Part shown: piece after piece, positions 34,101 through 45,089 of the stretch
Layout: every line of letters begins with the position of its first letter
Position numbering within the stretch: position 1 is the first letter of the stretch
DNA from: Gari tellinella
Lineage: Eukaryota > Mollusca > Bivalvia > Cardiida > Psammobiidae
Direction of reading: 5' to 3'
NCBI GenBank assembly: GCA_922989275.2
Contig: OV277872.1
Span: forward strand, 29,032,119 to 29,096,118
DNA: 64,000 nucleotides
The notes under the pieces: model-generated
Told to the model about the DNA's origin: nothing
Database searches by the model: none
The model's input: the letters and a program-made list of their open reading frames with translations, nothing else
Position numbers and translations under genes: made by a program

Positions 34101-34380
34101 TACAGTGCTCCTTCTACAAATTCACCTTATTATGAGACAAACATGTATTGTGTTGTTCAGAGGGAGTTGTTTTATATAGGGAGCACAAATTAATATCCTT
34201 AGAGAGCTGGGCATAACTAGGCTTACATTTGTAAACACTCAGAACCCTGATCAAACGCCGCGTAACACGGCGTCTGATCTGGATTCATACGGTGTGTCAC
34301 TCATTATATTTCGTCTGCCACAATGTCCAATTTGTAATTTTGAGAACAAATAGCAAACGGCAGTTTTAAGCAGACGTTAA
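34101..34380 (+). mobile_element. MITE family D, 3'-truncated copy
   Basis: TACAGTGCTCCTTCTACAAA left end and cassette AACGCCGCGTAACACGGCGTC are present. The sequence ends inside AGCAGACG. Confidence 0.7.
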
Positions 34381-34516
34381 GGCAGCTGCTTGCATATGGA
34401 AAGTGTTATCTTTACGAGTACATTGTTAATGACAAGTGTACTCGTCGTTCGGGGAGAATGTGTAAGTCTGAACAGTACTTACTTTCCGTATGGACTATTC
34501 TAATCTCCAATTAATG

Positions 34517-34771
34517 CAGGGCTGCCATTTCTCCGAATTTTTCCTAAATTGTCGGATTTTTACCCAGTACTTAGTAGCTTAAAGCAGGCTAAAAGTAAAG
34601 CAGAATGCGCCCTAAGGCGCATTCTGCTTTACTTTCAGACTGCTTTAAGTAGTAGCATGTCAATAAAACAAGAAAAAGGCTAATGGGTAAAGGTACGATT
34701 CGATAAATCGCACTTGAAAATTGCAAGTTTGGAAATCTCAGGATTTTTCATGTCAACTTAAGGCAGCCCTG
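34517..34771 (+). mobile_element. hAT-like MITE family G, copy 1, with F-type hairpin
   Basis: CAGGGCTGCCATTTCTCCG ... TTAAGGCAGCCCTG, with TAATG nearby on both sides as a possible target duplication. The centre is the same AAAGCAGAATGCGCC hairpin used by family F. Termini beginning CAGGG fit hAT-type elements. Confidence 0.75.
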
Positions 34772-34826
34772 GTAATGACAAGTTCGCATTGTTACTCAAC
34801 AGATTGATTTACACACAAAAATATAA

Positions 34827-35257
34827 GGGTCCGTCTAAAGACCCCAAACCTCTCCAGCCCACTCCAAACCTCTCCAGTCCACTCCAAACCTCTCCGAATC
34901 ACTTCAATAACAACCCAAACTACTTAAATTCCTTAATATCTAATCACATAAAAATAAAATAATGAAACATTTGTTAAATAAGAATTTTTTAAATATACTA
35001 TGTTTTTTTTTATTTTAAGGGGAGCGACTCGTACAACACTTAAAATAGCAATGTACAGTTAGCACTAAATATGAACCCATTACCCAATAGCCTGTTTCTG
35101 GTTTTGAAGACAGGTATCCACTTAAAGCCGGTTGATAAGTAAAGCAGAATGCGCCTGCTTTAAATTACCATCTGCTAGAATATGGAAAATTTGTTTTTAA
35201 AGTGGTTTAGGGCGGTTCGGAGAGGTATGGGGAGGTTTAGGGTCTTTAGACGGACCC
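34827..35257 (+). mobile_element. hAT-like element N
   Basis: TIR GGGTCCGTCTAAAGACCCCA and complement, with AAAATATA on both sides (one base offset at the left), an 8-bp duplication as for hAT. The left arm has three CCACTCCAAACCTCTCC subrepeats. A deleted family F copy (about 35075-35190) lies inside. Confidence 0.75.
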
Positions 35258-36378
35258 AAAATATAATAAAGGACATTTGAAGTGTTTGGGGGAAAAATGC
35301 ACACAAAATGAGTTTTCTGTTTTCATAAACTACAACATGTCCCGTGTATATAAAATAGGAAATAAAACAATGGAAATCTATTTTTTATGGAGGCAAAATG
35401 GTGTTTTGTGAAATGTTTTACAATGTTGACCCCAAAACATCAAACATTTCTTTGATATTGTTTCTGGTATTTGATACAATGTCATGGTCTAGCATTATAA
35501 AACACATAGCTCAATTATGTGCCCATTTTCCTTTTTTTTTATTTTGACGCCAGATGCTTTCAGCTAAAATCCCCATACATGTAGTTGGTATTTTCGTTTA
35601 ATAGTTTTACATTTCTTTTACTCAACAAATCAGTTCTTAGAAGGTTCTATTTATCTTGTAACCTAACTAGTACTATTCCACAATGGATGCAGTTGTGTCT
35701 AACATTTTAAAGGAGCTTTTATATTTATATCCAAGACCACTGTAATGAAATCCCAATAAATCGTATTTTCATTTATCACATAAACGTGCTAAATATGGAG
35801 GGCCGTAAAAATCGTATGGCCCCCTGGGCATATATTTTATACTAATTTTCGAATCACCAAAATAATGTACTACTACGCCGACTGTAAATCAGTAAATCTA
35901 GAGAATCTAGACAAACATTGATCACCACTAGGTATTGAAACATTTCGAAGTGTCCTAGAAACATTATCCCTAGCAGTCTCGCAAACTCAGGCTGCAAATC
36001 AGGCTAAACTTAATACCACGTAGATTTAAGTATTAACAGTGACTCAGACTGTTTTTCAAATTTAGACGTTACAATGATAATGACGTCATGTTACGTCTTG
36101 ACGTTATTTTGAAAACGAAACTAGATTCTTAATGTCAAATGATCATTTTTAGTCAATTAGAACAACTTTAATTTGAATATTAATCTAAAATTTGAATATG
36201 GTATCAGAGAAGTCATTTTACAACGTAATGATGTTGATTTTCTTTACGCTAGTATAATTAGTGTTTTTATCTACGGATGAATAAAACCGAATAACACCTA
36301 TGACGAATCGTTTACCTAAGAGCCGAGGGCAAAAGTGAAAGTAAGACCGTTCGGATGTTCGTGTCATTTGGTGTTTAT
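35258..36378. other. Intronic DNA, nothing recognised
   Basis: AT-rich sequence with no gene or complete repeat identified. Confidence 0.35.
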
Positions 36379-36547
36379 GTGATAAATAGGATATTAAATT
36401 CGTGTTTTTTTCAGTAATAAATTTATTGAACTCGTTGGATAAAAATGATATGTTGCTCGCCAAGGCTCGCAAAACATCATTTTTATCCAACTCGTTCAAT
36501 AAATTCATTACTGAAAAAACACTCATTCAATATCCTCTATTTATTAT
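36379..36547. mobile_element. MITE family Q hairpin, copy 1
   Basis: GTGATAAATAGGATATT ... AATATCCTCTATTTATTAT encloses long arms (CAGTAATAAATTTATTGAAC and GTTCAATAAATTCATTACTG) around GCTCGCCAAGGCTCGC. Confidence 0.8.
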
Positions 36548-36860
36548 TTCAACCAATATTTTCCAAAAATAATCACATTTCACATCGTTCGATTTTCCTG
36601 GACATTTTACTGATATTCGATACATATTTTAGCATTTGAAGCATAGACTATAAAGTCTGAGAATGTTTCTCTTTATTTCTATTTTTTACGTTAGTTCCCC
36701 TCTACTGATTACGAGCTCTTCTATGACGAAATGTGCAGATGCTGATCAGATGTTTCTTTTAATGGATCGCTGATCTGGGTCTGCACAGTTTATATACTTT
36801 ATCTCGACACAGAAGGACGACATATTTTCAAAAAGAGAAATTTTTACTGTTTTAATTGAC

Positions 36861-36989
36861 TCTCTCTCTGTCTCGTTTTCTCTCCATCTATCTATCTCTC
36901 TATCTATATCTGTGCCTCTCTCCCTCTGCCTCTCTCCCTCTCTGTCTCTCTCTGTCTCTCTCTCTGTATTTCTCTCTTTCTCTCTCTCA
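36861..36989. repeat. CT-rich low-complexity tract
   Basis: Nearly pure pyrimidine with CTCTCTGTCTCTCTCT and TCTATCTATC subtracts. Confidence 0.9.
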
Positions 36990-37137
36990 TATATATGCTT
37001 GTCTTTGATTAACTAGTCTAGACTGAACAAGTTAGTAAATTTACACTTATGTTATGTTTATCTATGGGCGAACATAGAAATCCATTCATACATGTAACTT
37101 GTATAATTTTATACATGTATATTATTTATAATATTTA

Positions 37138-37348
37138 TTAACCCTTTACCTATTTCTAGTACTTAAGATAGGTGACTACCTAGGGCGCATTCTGCTTTAC
37201 TTTCAGCCTGTTTTAAGCTATCATGCGCTATAATATAGAAAATATTCCCTATAATACATATTCATTACTGATTAAATTGGAACTATTTTCTTCAGCGGAT
37301 GAATAAATCATATCCGCTAAAAGCCGCTTCTATTGGAGAAAGGGTTAA
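37138..37348 (-). mobile_element. MITE family F, copy 5
   Basis: TTAACCCTTTACCTATTTCT ... GGAGAAAGGGTTAA. One hairpin arm is deleted, leaving GGGCGCATTCTGCTTTACTT. Confidence 0.78.
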
Positions 37349-37389
37349 TAGATCTACCTAAACATACAACAAAGAAAGAAAATCTATTG

Positions 37390-38016
37390 AAGAATACTTT
37401 ATTCTTTCCCTATCAATGTTTTATCTTAAATCCGTTATGTCCATTGTAAACAGTTAGGAGCCAGATCAAACTCGGCGTAACGCAGCGTTTTATCGGACTC
37501 CAAACTCTAGATATTGGTCGTATTCGAATCATCGATTTCGTCGACAACGAAAAGTAGGGGGAGCAAATGCGCGAAGATTTACCGCTGACAACGATTTTGC
37601 AGCGACTCGAATAGAAAACTTTGTACTTCAGGACGAAAAGAAATGAATTAAACACCCGTTAAAAACAGTCGTAACGCCCCTAATTTTTATATACGCATAT
37701 AATGCCATGCGATCTGGATCCATTCGATTGATTGAGAGGGTCTTCATTCATTAGCACGTGTTACTAACACTAACGTGGTCACGTCACTAAATCAACGCTC
37801 GATTTGAGGGTTTGACAACACTTCGTCAACTGAAAACATTAAGTGGTGATTCGAATAGAACTTGTTGACAACTATTCCAACTAACCCAATAGTTGTCCTG
37901 ATTCGAAAACGACCATTGTTAAATGATTCAATAACCTGGTTTTTTCTACATTGTTTATTTTGTATTTGCGTTTGGTCTCGTTCAAATGGGAAAGAAAAAT
38001 GTTTTCTCCACCGTAG
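37390..38016 (-). mobile_element. Decayed MITE A carrying a nested element
   Basis: Left part TTATTCTTTCCC...CAAACAG...AGCCAGATCAA, and right part AATGGGAAAGAAAAATG...TCTCCACCGTA. Between them, 37515-37915 is a separate ~400-bp unit with inverted ends TGGTCGTATTCGAATC and GATTCGAAAACGACCA. The right end of A is 23 bp from the next exon. Confidence 0.6.
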
Positions 38017-38039
38017 TATACATATCGTTTTTATTGCAG

Positions 38040-38924
38040 GGTAAACAAGAATGCCGAAGAGTTTATTGTCCAACAGGGCAGGTAAAAATTGTTGGTGGAC
38101 AATGCCAGTTCCTAAGTATAAAATGGACTAACAACGCATTCGCGGTTCATCTTCAACTCACCCCACGACATGTCACCCCCGAATATTTGATTCGGAAACA
38201 CGATTGGCGTCTTGTTTCAGGGGACGATTCAAACTTGTATGATTCACCTTGGGCGAAACAATGGAAGATAAAGGCATTCCTGTACTCTAAAACGTTTGAT
38301 TCTCAACAAGACGCCTTTGTCATGGACTACTTTTTGGTTACATTGGAGGCAACGTTGGGGAGCAGAAGCGTACGCAATGTTATCGAATCAATTGATCAGT
38401 TACTAACGAGAGAGTGGAAACTATTCCTAAATGGTTCGACACTGTTACTGGACCAGTCTCTCTCGCCATACACGAGCTTTGATAGACAAAACCGAACAAC
38501 GTTTATTCCAAACGTATTTGGATATAACCGTATAATTCCTGAGTTTGCTTTGAACATAACATTGCCTCTTTTATTTGATCTTGATTCTCTGTTACAAAGT
38601 GATGCTTTTGGATTGATGTCCATTGTAGTAACACGAATGTTTTATTGTCATCAAATACCTTTAGACCCTGCAGAGTATCAGCTTGACAAAATAGCAAAAC
38701 TACTGTACATAGTGCGCACCGAGCGGATTTTGTTTCACGGAGAATTATCTCTGACCATTGGTCAGGATGGAGAGTATGTCCCAAGTATTTGTGCTGATGA
38801 GGACGAACTTGCTGAGTTCAGCATGAAACAGTCGTCTCTGTCGACTGGCTCGTTTGTTCGCTTACAAAATACGCATTTTCTGTTTCATTATCTGTTTATA
38901 ATCGTCTTGTGGTTAACACACTGA
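38040..38924 (+). CDS. Terminal exon of the cysteine-rich ectodomain gene
   Basis: Acceptor TTTTTATTGCAG precedes GKQECRRVYCPTGQ; a 294-codon frame ends at TGA 38922-38924. The 'CRRVYCPTGQVKIVGGQC' start is the cysteine pattern that follows the first ectodomain block in molluscan adhesion-type receptors, which supports linking it to the exon at 32706. The rest is a mixed alpha/beta extracellular-looking region with N-glycosylation sequons (NGST, NRTT, NITL). There is no GAIN/GPS motif and no seven-helix domain. The chain ends with THFLFHYLFIIVLWLTH, a C-terminal hydrophobic stretch consistent with a GPI-anchor signal or a single membrane span. An alternative acceptor at 38060 would match the phase of the earlier exon but would drop the conserved Cys, so an unfound middle exon is preferred. 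Confidence 0.68.
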   Translation, partial: GKQECRRVYCPTGQVKIVGGQCQFLSIKWTNNAFAVHLQLTPRHVTPEYLIRKHDWRLVSGDDSNLYDSPWAKQWKIKAFLYSKTFDSQQDAFVMDYFLVTLEATLGSRSVRNVIESIDQLLTREWKLFLNGSTLLLDQSLSPYTSFDRQNRTTFIPNVFGYNRIIPEFALNITLPLLFDLDSLLQSDAFGLMSIVVTRMFYCHQIPLDPAEYQLDKIAKLLYIVRTERILFHGELSLTIGQDGEYVPSICADEDELAEFSMKQSSLSTGSFVRLQNTHFLFHYLFIIVLWLTH

Positions 38925-39018
38925 GTCCCAGAAACGAGTTTCTCGTCCTGTACAAGCATTGTGGCGTGTCTTTTGCAAATAGCGTAGACCAAGATCAGAT
39001 GGTTATGTGATCTGTCTG

Positions 39019-39262
39019 TTCAGTGGACAAGACGTTATTCTTTCCCGTTTAAACGCAAACAAAACGCAAACATTTAAACGTAGAAAAAGTACAATTTTTG
39101 GAATATTCTGACAATTCGTGTGTATCTTAGTGGCAAACAGTTTGAGACCTGACCAGACGCCAGGTAACCCGGCGTCTGATCTTCCTCCAAACTGTTTGCA
39201 ATAGAGATAATAGTTTTAGCGTAAACACGTTTATTGGGAAATAATTACGTTTTCCCCACTAT
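39019..39262 (+). mobile_element. MITE family A, copy 7
   Basis: CAGTGGACAAGACGTTATTC left end, cassette GACGCCAGGTAACCCGGCGTC, right end TTTTCCCCACTATA. Absent from the sister block at 59.4 kb. Confidence 0.85.
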
Positions 39263-39559
39263 ACTGTTTGTGAATATGCTTTGAATTGTTTATCTATCAT
39301 AAACAGTCATAAGTGGACAATACTTTATTAGACACTGGAAAGATCTTTTGCAAAGTTCAGTTATTCCATAAAGCAAGAGGAGTTGGTAGTCCTAAACACA
39401 GATAGTTACGTAAACCAGGATGAAAACAATGCATATCGGAGCGTGTATGCAATTTTTGTTTTCTCTTTGTAAATTGTTGTCCTATGAAAAATATAACTAT
39501 AGTGCTAGATCTACTTCTTATAACACTTCTTATATATACAGTAGATACATGTAAGACGA

Positions 39560-39892
39560 TACAGTGTTCCCTCTCTCCAATGGGAGACAAAGATTAAGTG
39601 TTGTTCGGAGATATTAATTTTGTTATTGGGAAGGAAATTGGCTTACATTTGCAAACAGCTTGAATCCAGACCAGACGCCGCGTGACGCGTGACGCGGCGT
39701 CTGATCTGGGTATGTTTTTCTTCTGTCAAAATGTCCAATATGTGAATTTGAGAAAAACCAGCCATTTTAAAGCTACGATATTGCAGCCGTGAAAAGGTTG
39801 GATATAATTGTCTTGTTTGGGGAACAGTGACAAGCGTTATTGTAAGGAGGGAATCGTTGTTCAGGGGGTCGTTATGGGGAAGAAGCGCTGTA
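39560..39892 (+). mobile_element. MITE family D, copy 6
   Basis: TACAGTGTTCCCTCTCTCCA ... AGAAGCGCTGTA. The cassette is extended (GCGTGACGCGTGACGCGG). Orthologous in position to the copy at 60228. Confidence 0.85.
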
Positions 39893-40450
39893 ATATTTCC
39901 CTTCTTGAAAACGAAACTAAACGCAAAACAATAAACTTGAGAAAATGACTGCTATCCAAAACATGAGCCGTGTCATGGCAAACCAATCCTTATTGCATTG
40001 CAACATTGTACAGACCAAGCACCATTTACATCCTAGGCTCTGTATCTGAGTTTGGTCTACACTGCCAAATACCTTATATATGACAGATTCATCAAATGCT
40101 TCAGATGCATGTGAATCAAACACTTAGAATCAAGGCCTGTCGTTGCCTCTTTGACTGTACAAAGCCATAACTCAGGTTTTCTCATGGCACAGCTCATATT
40201 ATGTCTTCATTTTGTTTTCGATTTGCAAACAGTCTAGAGCATAATCAAACATTCTGGGTCACCTTGAGTCTTATCCAGTTCCATACTTTTCGGAATTGAT
40301 ACAATAGGTAATATGCGCGTTATGTAATGTGGAAACCTGCAAAACATGGTTGTTTTGGACCCCATTTGATCTACACAAATCGTGAGCTTTTAACAAAAAG
40401 CGGTTTGTCTATAAAATCCAGTTTTGCTTGTTTTATTTTTTTGGTGGATT

Positions 40451-41314
40451 ATGTTAAGATAATGTAGTTTATTTGTTGATTTGAACTCATTCACCGCTGA
40501 GATTCGTCATGGACAATGCAATGTCATGTTTTCTATTAGGTCCAGGCCATTTTGTGCTACATTGTATTTAGTGGCAGCTGTTTATTTTCAAAATACATGG
40601 ATGTTGTTTCTTACAATTTATTGCAAAATGGTAAACAGTTTAGACCCTGACACTATTTACATCGGACAAGTGTTATTTTAATAGGGGCACGGTTTGATAA
40701 GGACGACTTTACTCGTCGATAGGATGGATGGATGAGCTAGGTTTTACTGCACAGCGACACAAAATATATCATATAGCACCGATGATTGATGACGGATGAT
40801 TGGATGAGACGATGATGGTTTCAAGAAGATTATTGCGGTGAATCTCATTCGTTGCTAAACAGCGCATCGGACCAAAACCATCGCCAAGTCCTCCTTTTAG
40901 TTCTTGGCAGAGGGGATAATCTCAGAGTAATAAAAGAAAATATTCCCTATGACAATTTAGCCCCAGAACTGCGGAAAAGTAGGAGGGTCTCTTGGGTCGT
41001 CGATATGACTAAATGTGTTAACCCTACGTTTCAAAGTGAACCAAATTATGATAAAACGTTTAATATTTCCATTGACACTTTTACTTTCAGGAAAAATACA
41101 GAGGCGAGAATTGGTTGCTTTACAGTTTCAGTTTTATTAGCATATATATCTGCAAATTGCAAACTGCAATATACATTGTCTTTCGCCATTAAGAACGAGA
41201 GCACCGCAAGCGGTACATTATACGCCCACTGGCAAAGAAATATATAGTTTTATCAAAATTTATTCTAATTTATAGACTTTTAGAGCTCTGAGAGCATAAA
41301 CAATACAGAAATAA
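40451..41314. other. Spacer with one unproven ORF
   Basis: An open frame at 40852-41247 (131 codons) includes RVSWVVDMTKCVNPTFQ. Its first ~90 bp resembles 19049-19150, so it is at least partly dispersed repeat. A TTTTACTTTCAG acceptor-like site lies inside it at 41081-41092. I do not call it a gene. Confidence 0.3.
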
Positions 41315-42040
41315 AGCATTTTCTAGCATATCTGAGTACACCAAGGGCAGATAACTCGACACAATGATCCGATAACAATAACAATCAACCCTTTCATGAA
41401 CTTATACTTCTATAATTATACTGTGGGCAAACATAATAAAAATCCATTTAGAACTGTAGTTTCTAAGTGTGTTAACACTGTCAAATAAGCCTTTTATAGA
41501 ATATTTGAGTACACCTGGGACAGATCACTCTGTAATGAAATATCAAATAAATCTCAAACTTAACTCAGCTTCAGATCTTGATGCATATAACCTTTCTGTG
41601 AAGCTTCATTAATATCCTTCAAATAGTTTTCAAAGAAAACTCTGGGCAAGCTTTTTATAGCATTTTTGAGTACATCAAGGGCTGATAACTCTGTAGCGAA
41701 AATGAATCTATAACTCTACTGAGCTTTAGATCTTGATGCATATAACATTTGTGTGAAGTTTCATCAATATACCTCTGATAGTTTTCCCAGAAAACTCAGG
41801 ACAAGCTTTTTATTGCATAGTTGAGTACATCAAGGGCAGATAAAATTCGAATGAAACTCAAACTCGACTCAGCTTTAGATCTTGATGCATATAACATTTG
41901 TGTGAAGTTTCATCAATATCCCTATAATAGTTTCCCAGAAAAACTCCGGACAAACAAAATGTTGACGGACGAACGAACGGACGGACGGACAGGTCCACGC
42001 CGATATACGACCACCTTTAGAGGTGGGCGTATAAAAATAT
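41315..42040 (+). repeat. ~155-bp tandem satellite with GGACGGACGGAC tail
   Basis: Three clear units (about 41495, 41651 and 41806) and one decayed unit before them, each with TTGAGTACATCAAGGGCAGA, CTTTAGATCTTGATGCATAT and GTGAAGTTTCATCAATAT. It ends in GGACGGACGGACAGG and CCTTTAGAGGTGGGCGTAT, a tail style common in bivalve dispersed repeats. Confidence 0.85.
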
Positions 42041-43559
42041 AAGGGAAATATGGCAAAGACAGAAGACATATACATTAAGTACATGAATCACAAAGCAGCA
42101 ATAGTATCAAGAGTATACTCTCTTTAATATACTTAGCAGTATTCAATAATACTTTCGTAATACTAGAAGACATTTAACTATTCAATTTGTTGATAGTTGG
42201 CCACTTTATATTACCTTTATATTTTTTACGAAGTTCCTAGTACATAGGGCAACACAATGAGAAATGATACTAATTTTCAATACGATATGGGTTACATAGT
42301 TTATAAATTCTGTTCACTCTGACTATACCGGTAAAACGTCCAGTTTCTATTTCAAGTTTGTGTGAACTTAATCTAAATCGAGTGAATATTTAGCGTAACT
42401 CATTAGAAATCTTATTCAAGTACTTCAAAGCAATGCGTCGTTTTAAAATTACAGTATTTATCTAGTTTTGACATGGTACATGTATGATTTTATACATTCC
42501 ACTCTTTAATGTACTGGTCTCTTACACGTCTTTTTATGGATGGTATATTGATACTCTTATCGAAAAAGCCGTATATTCGCAAAACCAAGATGATCAATAA
42601 TAAAATTAATTCTTTAGGTCCAACTTGGGCCGTTAGCATTATTACACTGATCGATATTGGTCTAGTGCATAGGTGAATAAGAATTACACATAAGTTTTAT
42701 ACCAGTACTTAATGGCTCTTTCTTTACAAATCAGTGACAATGGAAACCTTCATAATTCGCCATAAACGGCATCGTTAGGAGTTTGATTTTTCACACCCAA
42801 GACGTATTTACAAAATCTTAGGTGCAATTTGTTAGTTGTTTCTGGTGCGTATTCAAGGCATATAATAAACACATTACCAGTTGGCAGTGCGCTACAGAGT
42901 GTTGCCTTGAATACAAACCAGAAACAACTAAATAGTTGTTTAAATCATTTTACGTCCAAAATGTATTAGTTATTTGAAGCAGAACGAGAAGTTTTGTATG
43001 CCACAAAGAATAACGCGGCACTCGTACATGTACGTAAATGACGTCACGTAAAATTGAAAGCGACGTCAGAGTAAAATACAAAGTGGCTGATACAAGGTGG
43101 CTGATACAGGCTCTTGTATTTTACTCTGCAGATACACGCGGAAACGCTCGATATCATTCGAAGGCATATAATAAATGTCAGTATCACTGTGTTTTGTTAT
43201 GTTTTCGGCCCTCGTTGAACTATACAGTTAAACCTCTATATTAAGGCCACTAAGTTGTGTTCGCCCAAAGAAATATACTGTGAAATATACTGGAGGGATA
43301 AAGAAATGCAGGGTACACTTTAAAGATGATTCTGGGAAATATGTCGGTAAGAATGTTCAATAGTTTTGGTAGGAATAAAGAATGATCGATATTGAACTAG
43401 CGGGAAAAGGACGATTTGTATCTGGTAGGCGATTTAATAATTATAGCATGGAATAGAAGGTCATTCCCTGTAATCTGAAATCAAAATTGACTGTGGAAAT
43501 TGACTCGTCATTACCGCATGTGTCCCCCATTCCCTCTCTTCATAGCCCTTATTCTCCTA
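42041..43559. other. Unassigned DNA with small hairpins
   Basis: A ~95-bp hairpin at 42837-42932 (AGTTGTTTCTGG...CCAGAAACAACT), a second near 43070-43125 (GAGTAAAATACAA/TTGTATTTTACTC), and a single MITE H end (TACAGTTAAACCTCTATATT) at 43223. Confidence 0.5.
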
Positions 43560-44050
43560 GACATGGGTTTTGTGAGTAAGTTTATCTTCCTTATTGGGAT
43601 GTTTATTCACTCTTCCAAGAAGGCTGTTCTTATCTGGGAAAGCGTAGCAGGAAGAGGTTAAACGTCTCCTTCAACGTCGGTATACACGACGTTGGCCATA
43701 TTCGCGAAATAGGGAGAATTGGGACTCATCGGTAAAGATATCTTGCCTCACCTGCCTCAAAATGAATATTCTGGTTGCATGTGCCCCACCCTAGTCATTT
43801 AACGCTGACGACGAGAAGAGGAAATGGGCGGGTCAACGTACGGGTCCAAACACGCCAATCCAACTTCTCGCAATCAATTCTTTACAATTTTAACATGAAT
43901 GGGACGGTAATAAGTACCTACTGTTTTAACGGAGGTTCTGAGGCGGTAAGCTGAAACTTGCGATAATGAGCGTAACATAAGAACCTGTCCTGACGTTGTG
44001 CCTACACGTGCGGACGCCAAGAACTAGGTCTGCCGACCACCCGTCCAGTT
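43560..44050 (-). pseudogene. Tc1/mariner-type transposase pseudogene
   Basis: On the minus strand, in shifted frames, the order is that of a Tc1-like transposase. A helix-turn-helix-side piece DRFLCYAHYRKFQLTAS lies near 43930-44000. LREVGLACLDPYVDPPIS lies near 43805-43870. IFTDESQFSLFREYGQRRVY near 43670-43750 contains the second catalytic aspartate of the DD(E/D) triad. A stop follows directly. The first and third catalytic residues are not identifiable, and several frameshifts and stops are needed, so it is dead. Confidence 0.7.
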
Positions 44051-44489
44051 TGCCTTTAACATGTAGTAAGACATTCTACAGCGCAAACATGGAAATCAAA
44101 ATGACTGGCAACCTGAATTTGCCTTTAATCGTGAATAGGTTTCATAAATCCTTGGCCCTTCAGCACTTTCGTCAGCCGTTCCATTGTCGATTTCCATCCA
44201 AATGAAATAAAATTATTGGCAAATAATGTATCTGTATGAAGACTATTTAATGGTATGAAGAGCTGTGTAACTCATTTGCACAACCTTGTGTGTACGAGCT
44301 CTTTGTGTTTTGTGCTATCCTTTGATGAGAGCGGTACGCAATTCCATTTTTATAACTTTCGAAATTGGACGCTATGAACTGTGATATAGAGAGTAAATTA
44401 ACCGAATTTTATTGATTTTTAACAAGGCGTTTGCAAAATAGTACAAAAATATTTACCCTGCGTTTCTTTTTTTCTTCAGTTTATTTCTG

Positions 44490-44854
44490 TTACGACCAAT
44501 AGAACGAAGACTAATTGACTGTTTACTTAAATCAAGGCCTGAGTGGCAATCAGTTTCACAACTTTGGATCCTATTTAGACGCGGGGTTGTTGAGTCACAA
44601 GTCCACAAGGATCATGACAACCTGATTATCGTAATGAAAGGGTTTAGTCAAACAAACTCAAAATGAGAATGAATAAGACATTGAAAAGTTGAGTGTACAG
44701 GAAACTATTTCAGTGTATATAAATATTCTAGATATAATAAACAATTGTCATAACTAAATAGTTCGTTTACGTACACGGAAGAAATTATATACCTGTGCAT
44801 TGGAACCTCTTATTTAATCCGACTGCATTTATTTGCGAATCGAAGGGTCTCGAC
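44490..44854 (+). promoter_or_regulatory. Upstream region of the C-type lectin gene, duplicated at 63215
   Basis: Conserved in order with the region before the paralogue: GTGGCAATCAG, AGACGC.G, ACAGGAAACTATT, TATATAAATA at 44716-44725 (TATA-box candidate 139 bp before the ATG), then TAGTTCGT and TACACGGAAGA. Conservation across the duplicate supports a shared promoter/5'UTR; the transcription start is inferred. Confidence 0.6.
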
Positions 44855-45089
44855 ATGACTAGCACCAACGTTTACGAAATGCCAGCGAAAGCAAATGATG
44901 AAAAGATGAGCAATGTATATTCTGATATTAAAGACAAACCACGTTCTACAGGCATAGCATCCACGCGTCCGTTGATTTGCCTTTTGATTGTTATCCTGGC
45001 AATATGTTTGACAAACCTCGTTGTGGGTGTGGTAGACTTATCAACAAAGGAAAGTTTAGGACGATATTCTGAAGACAATGGTAAAGAAG
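44855..45089 (+). CDS. Lectin exon 1: cytoplasmic tail and membrane span
   Basis: 235 nt, donor GAAG|GTGGGT, phase 1. Exactly the same length and donor as the paralogue exon at 63759-63993. Confidence 0.85.

Larger units (their letters stand above)
38955..40450 (+). repeat. Segmental duplication block, copy 1
   Basis: Apart from inserted MITEs this block matches 59410-61720 in order and orientation: GTCATAAGTGGACAA, ACACTGGAAAGATC, GATGAAAACAATGCATAT, GAGTTTGGTCTACACTGCC, CTTGAGTCTTATC. It marks one edge of a ~20-kb tandem unit containing the lectin gene. Confidence 0.85.

Noticed and set aside
40852..41247. 131-codon frame with WVVDMTKC
   Set aside because: The 5' part resembles repeat DNA at 19049-19150, there is no domain I can name with confidence, and an acceptor-like site lies inside it. 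Kept only as an unproven ORF in the spacer note.
44795..44854. In-frame upstream ATG of the lectin
   Set aside because: The corresponding triplet in the paralogue upstream of 63759 is ATT, while the ATG at 44855 is conserved.
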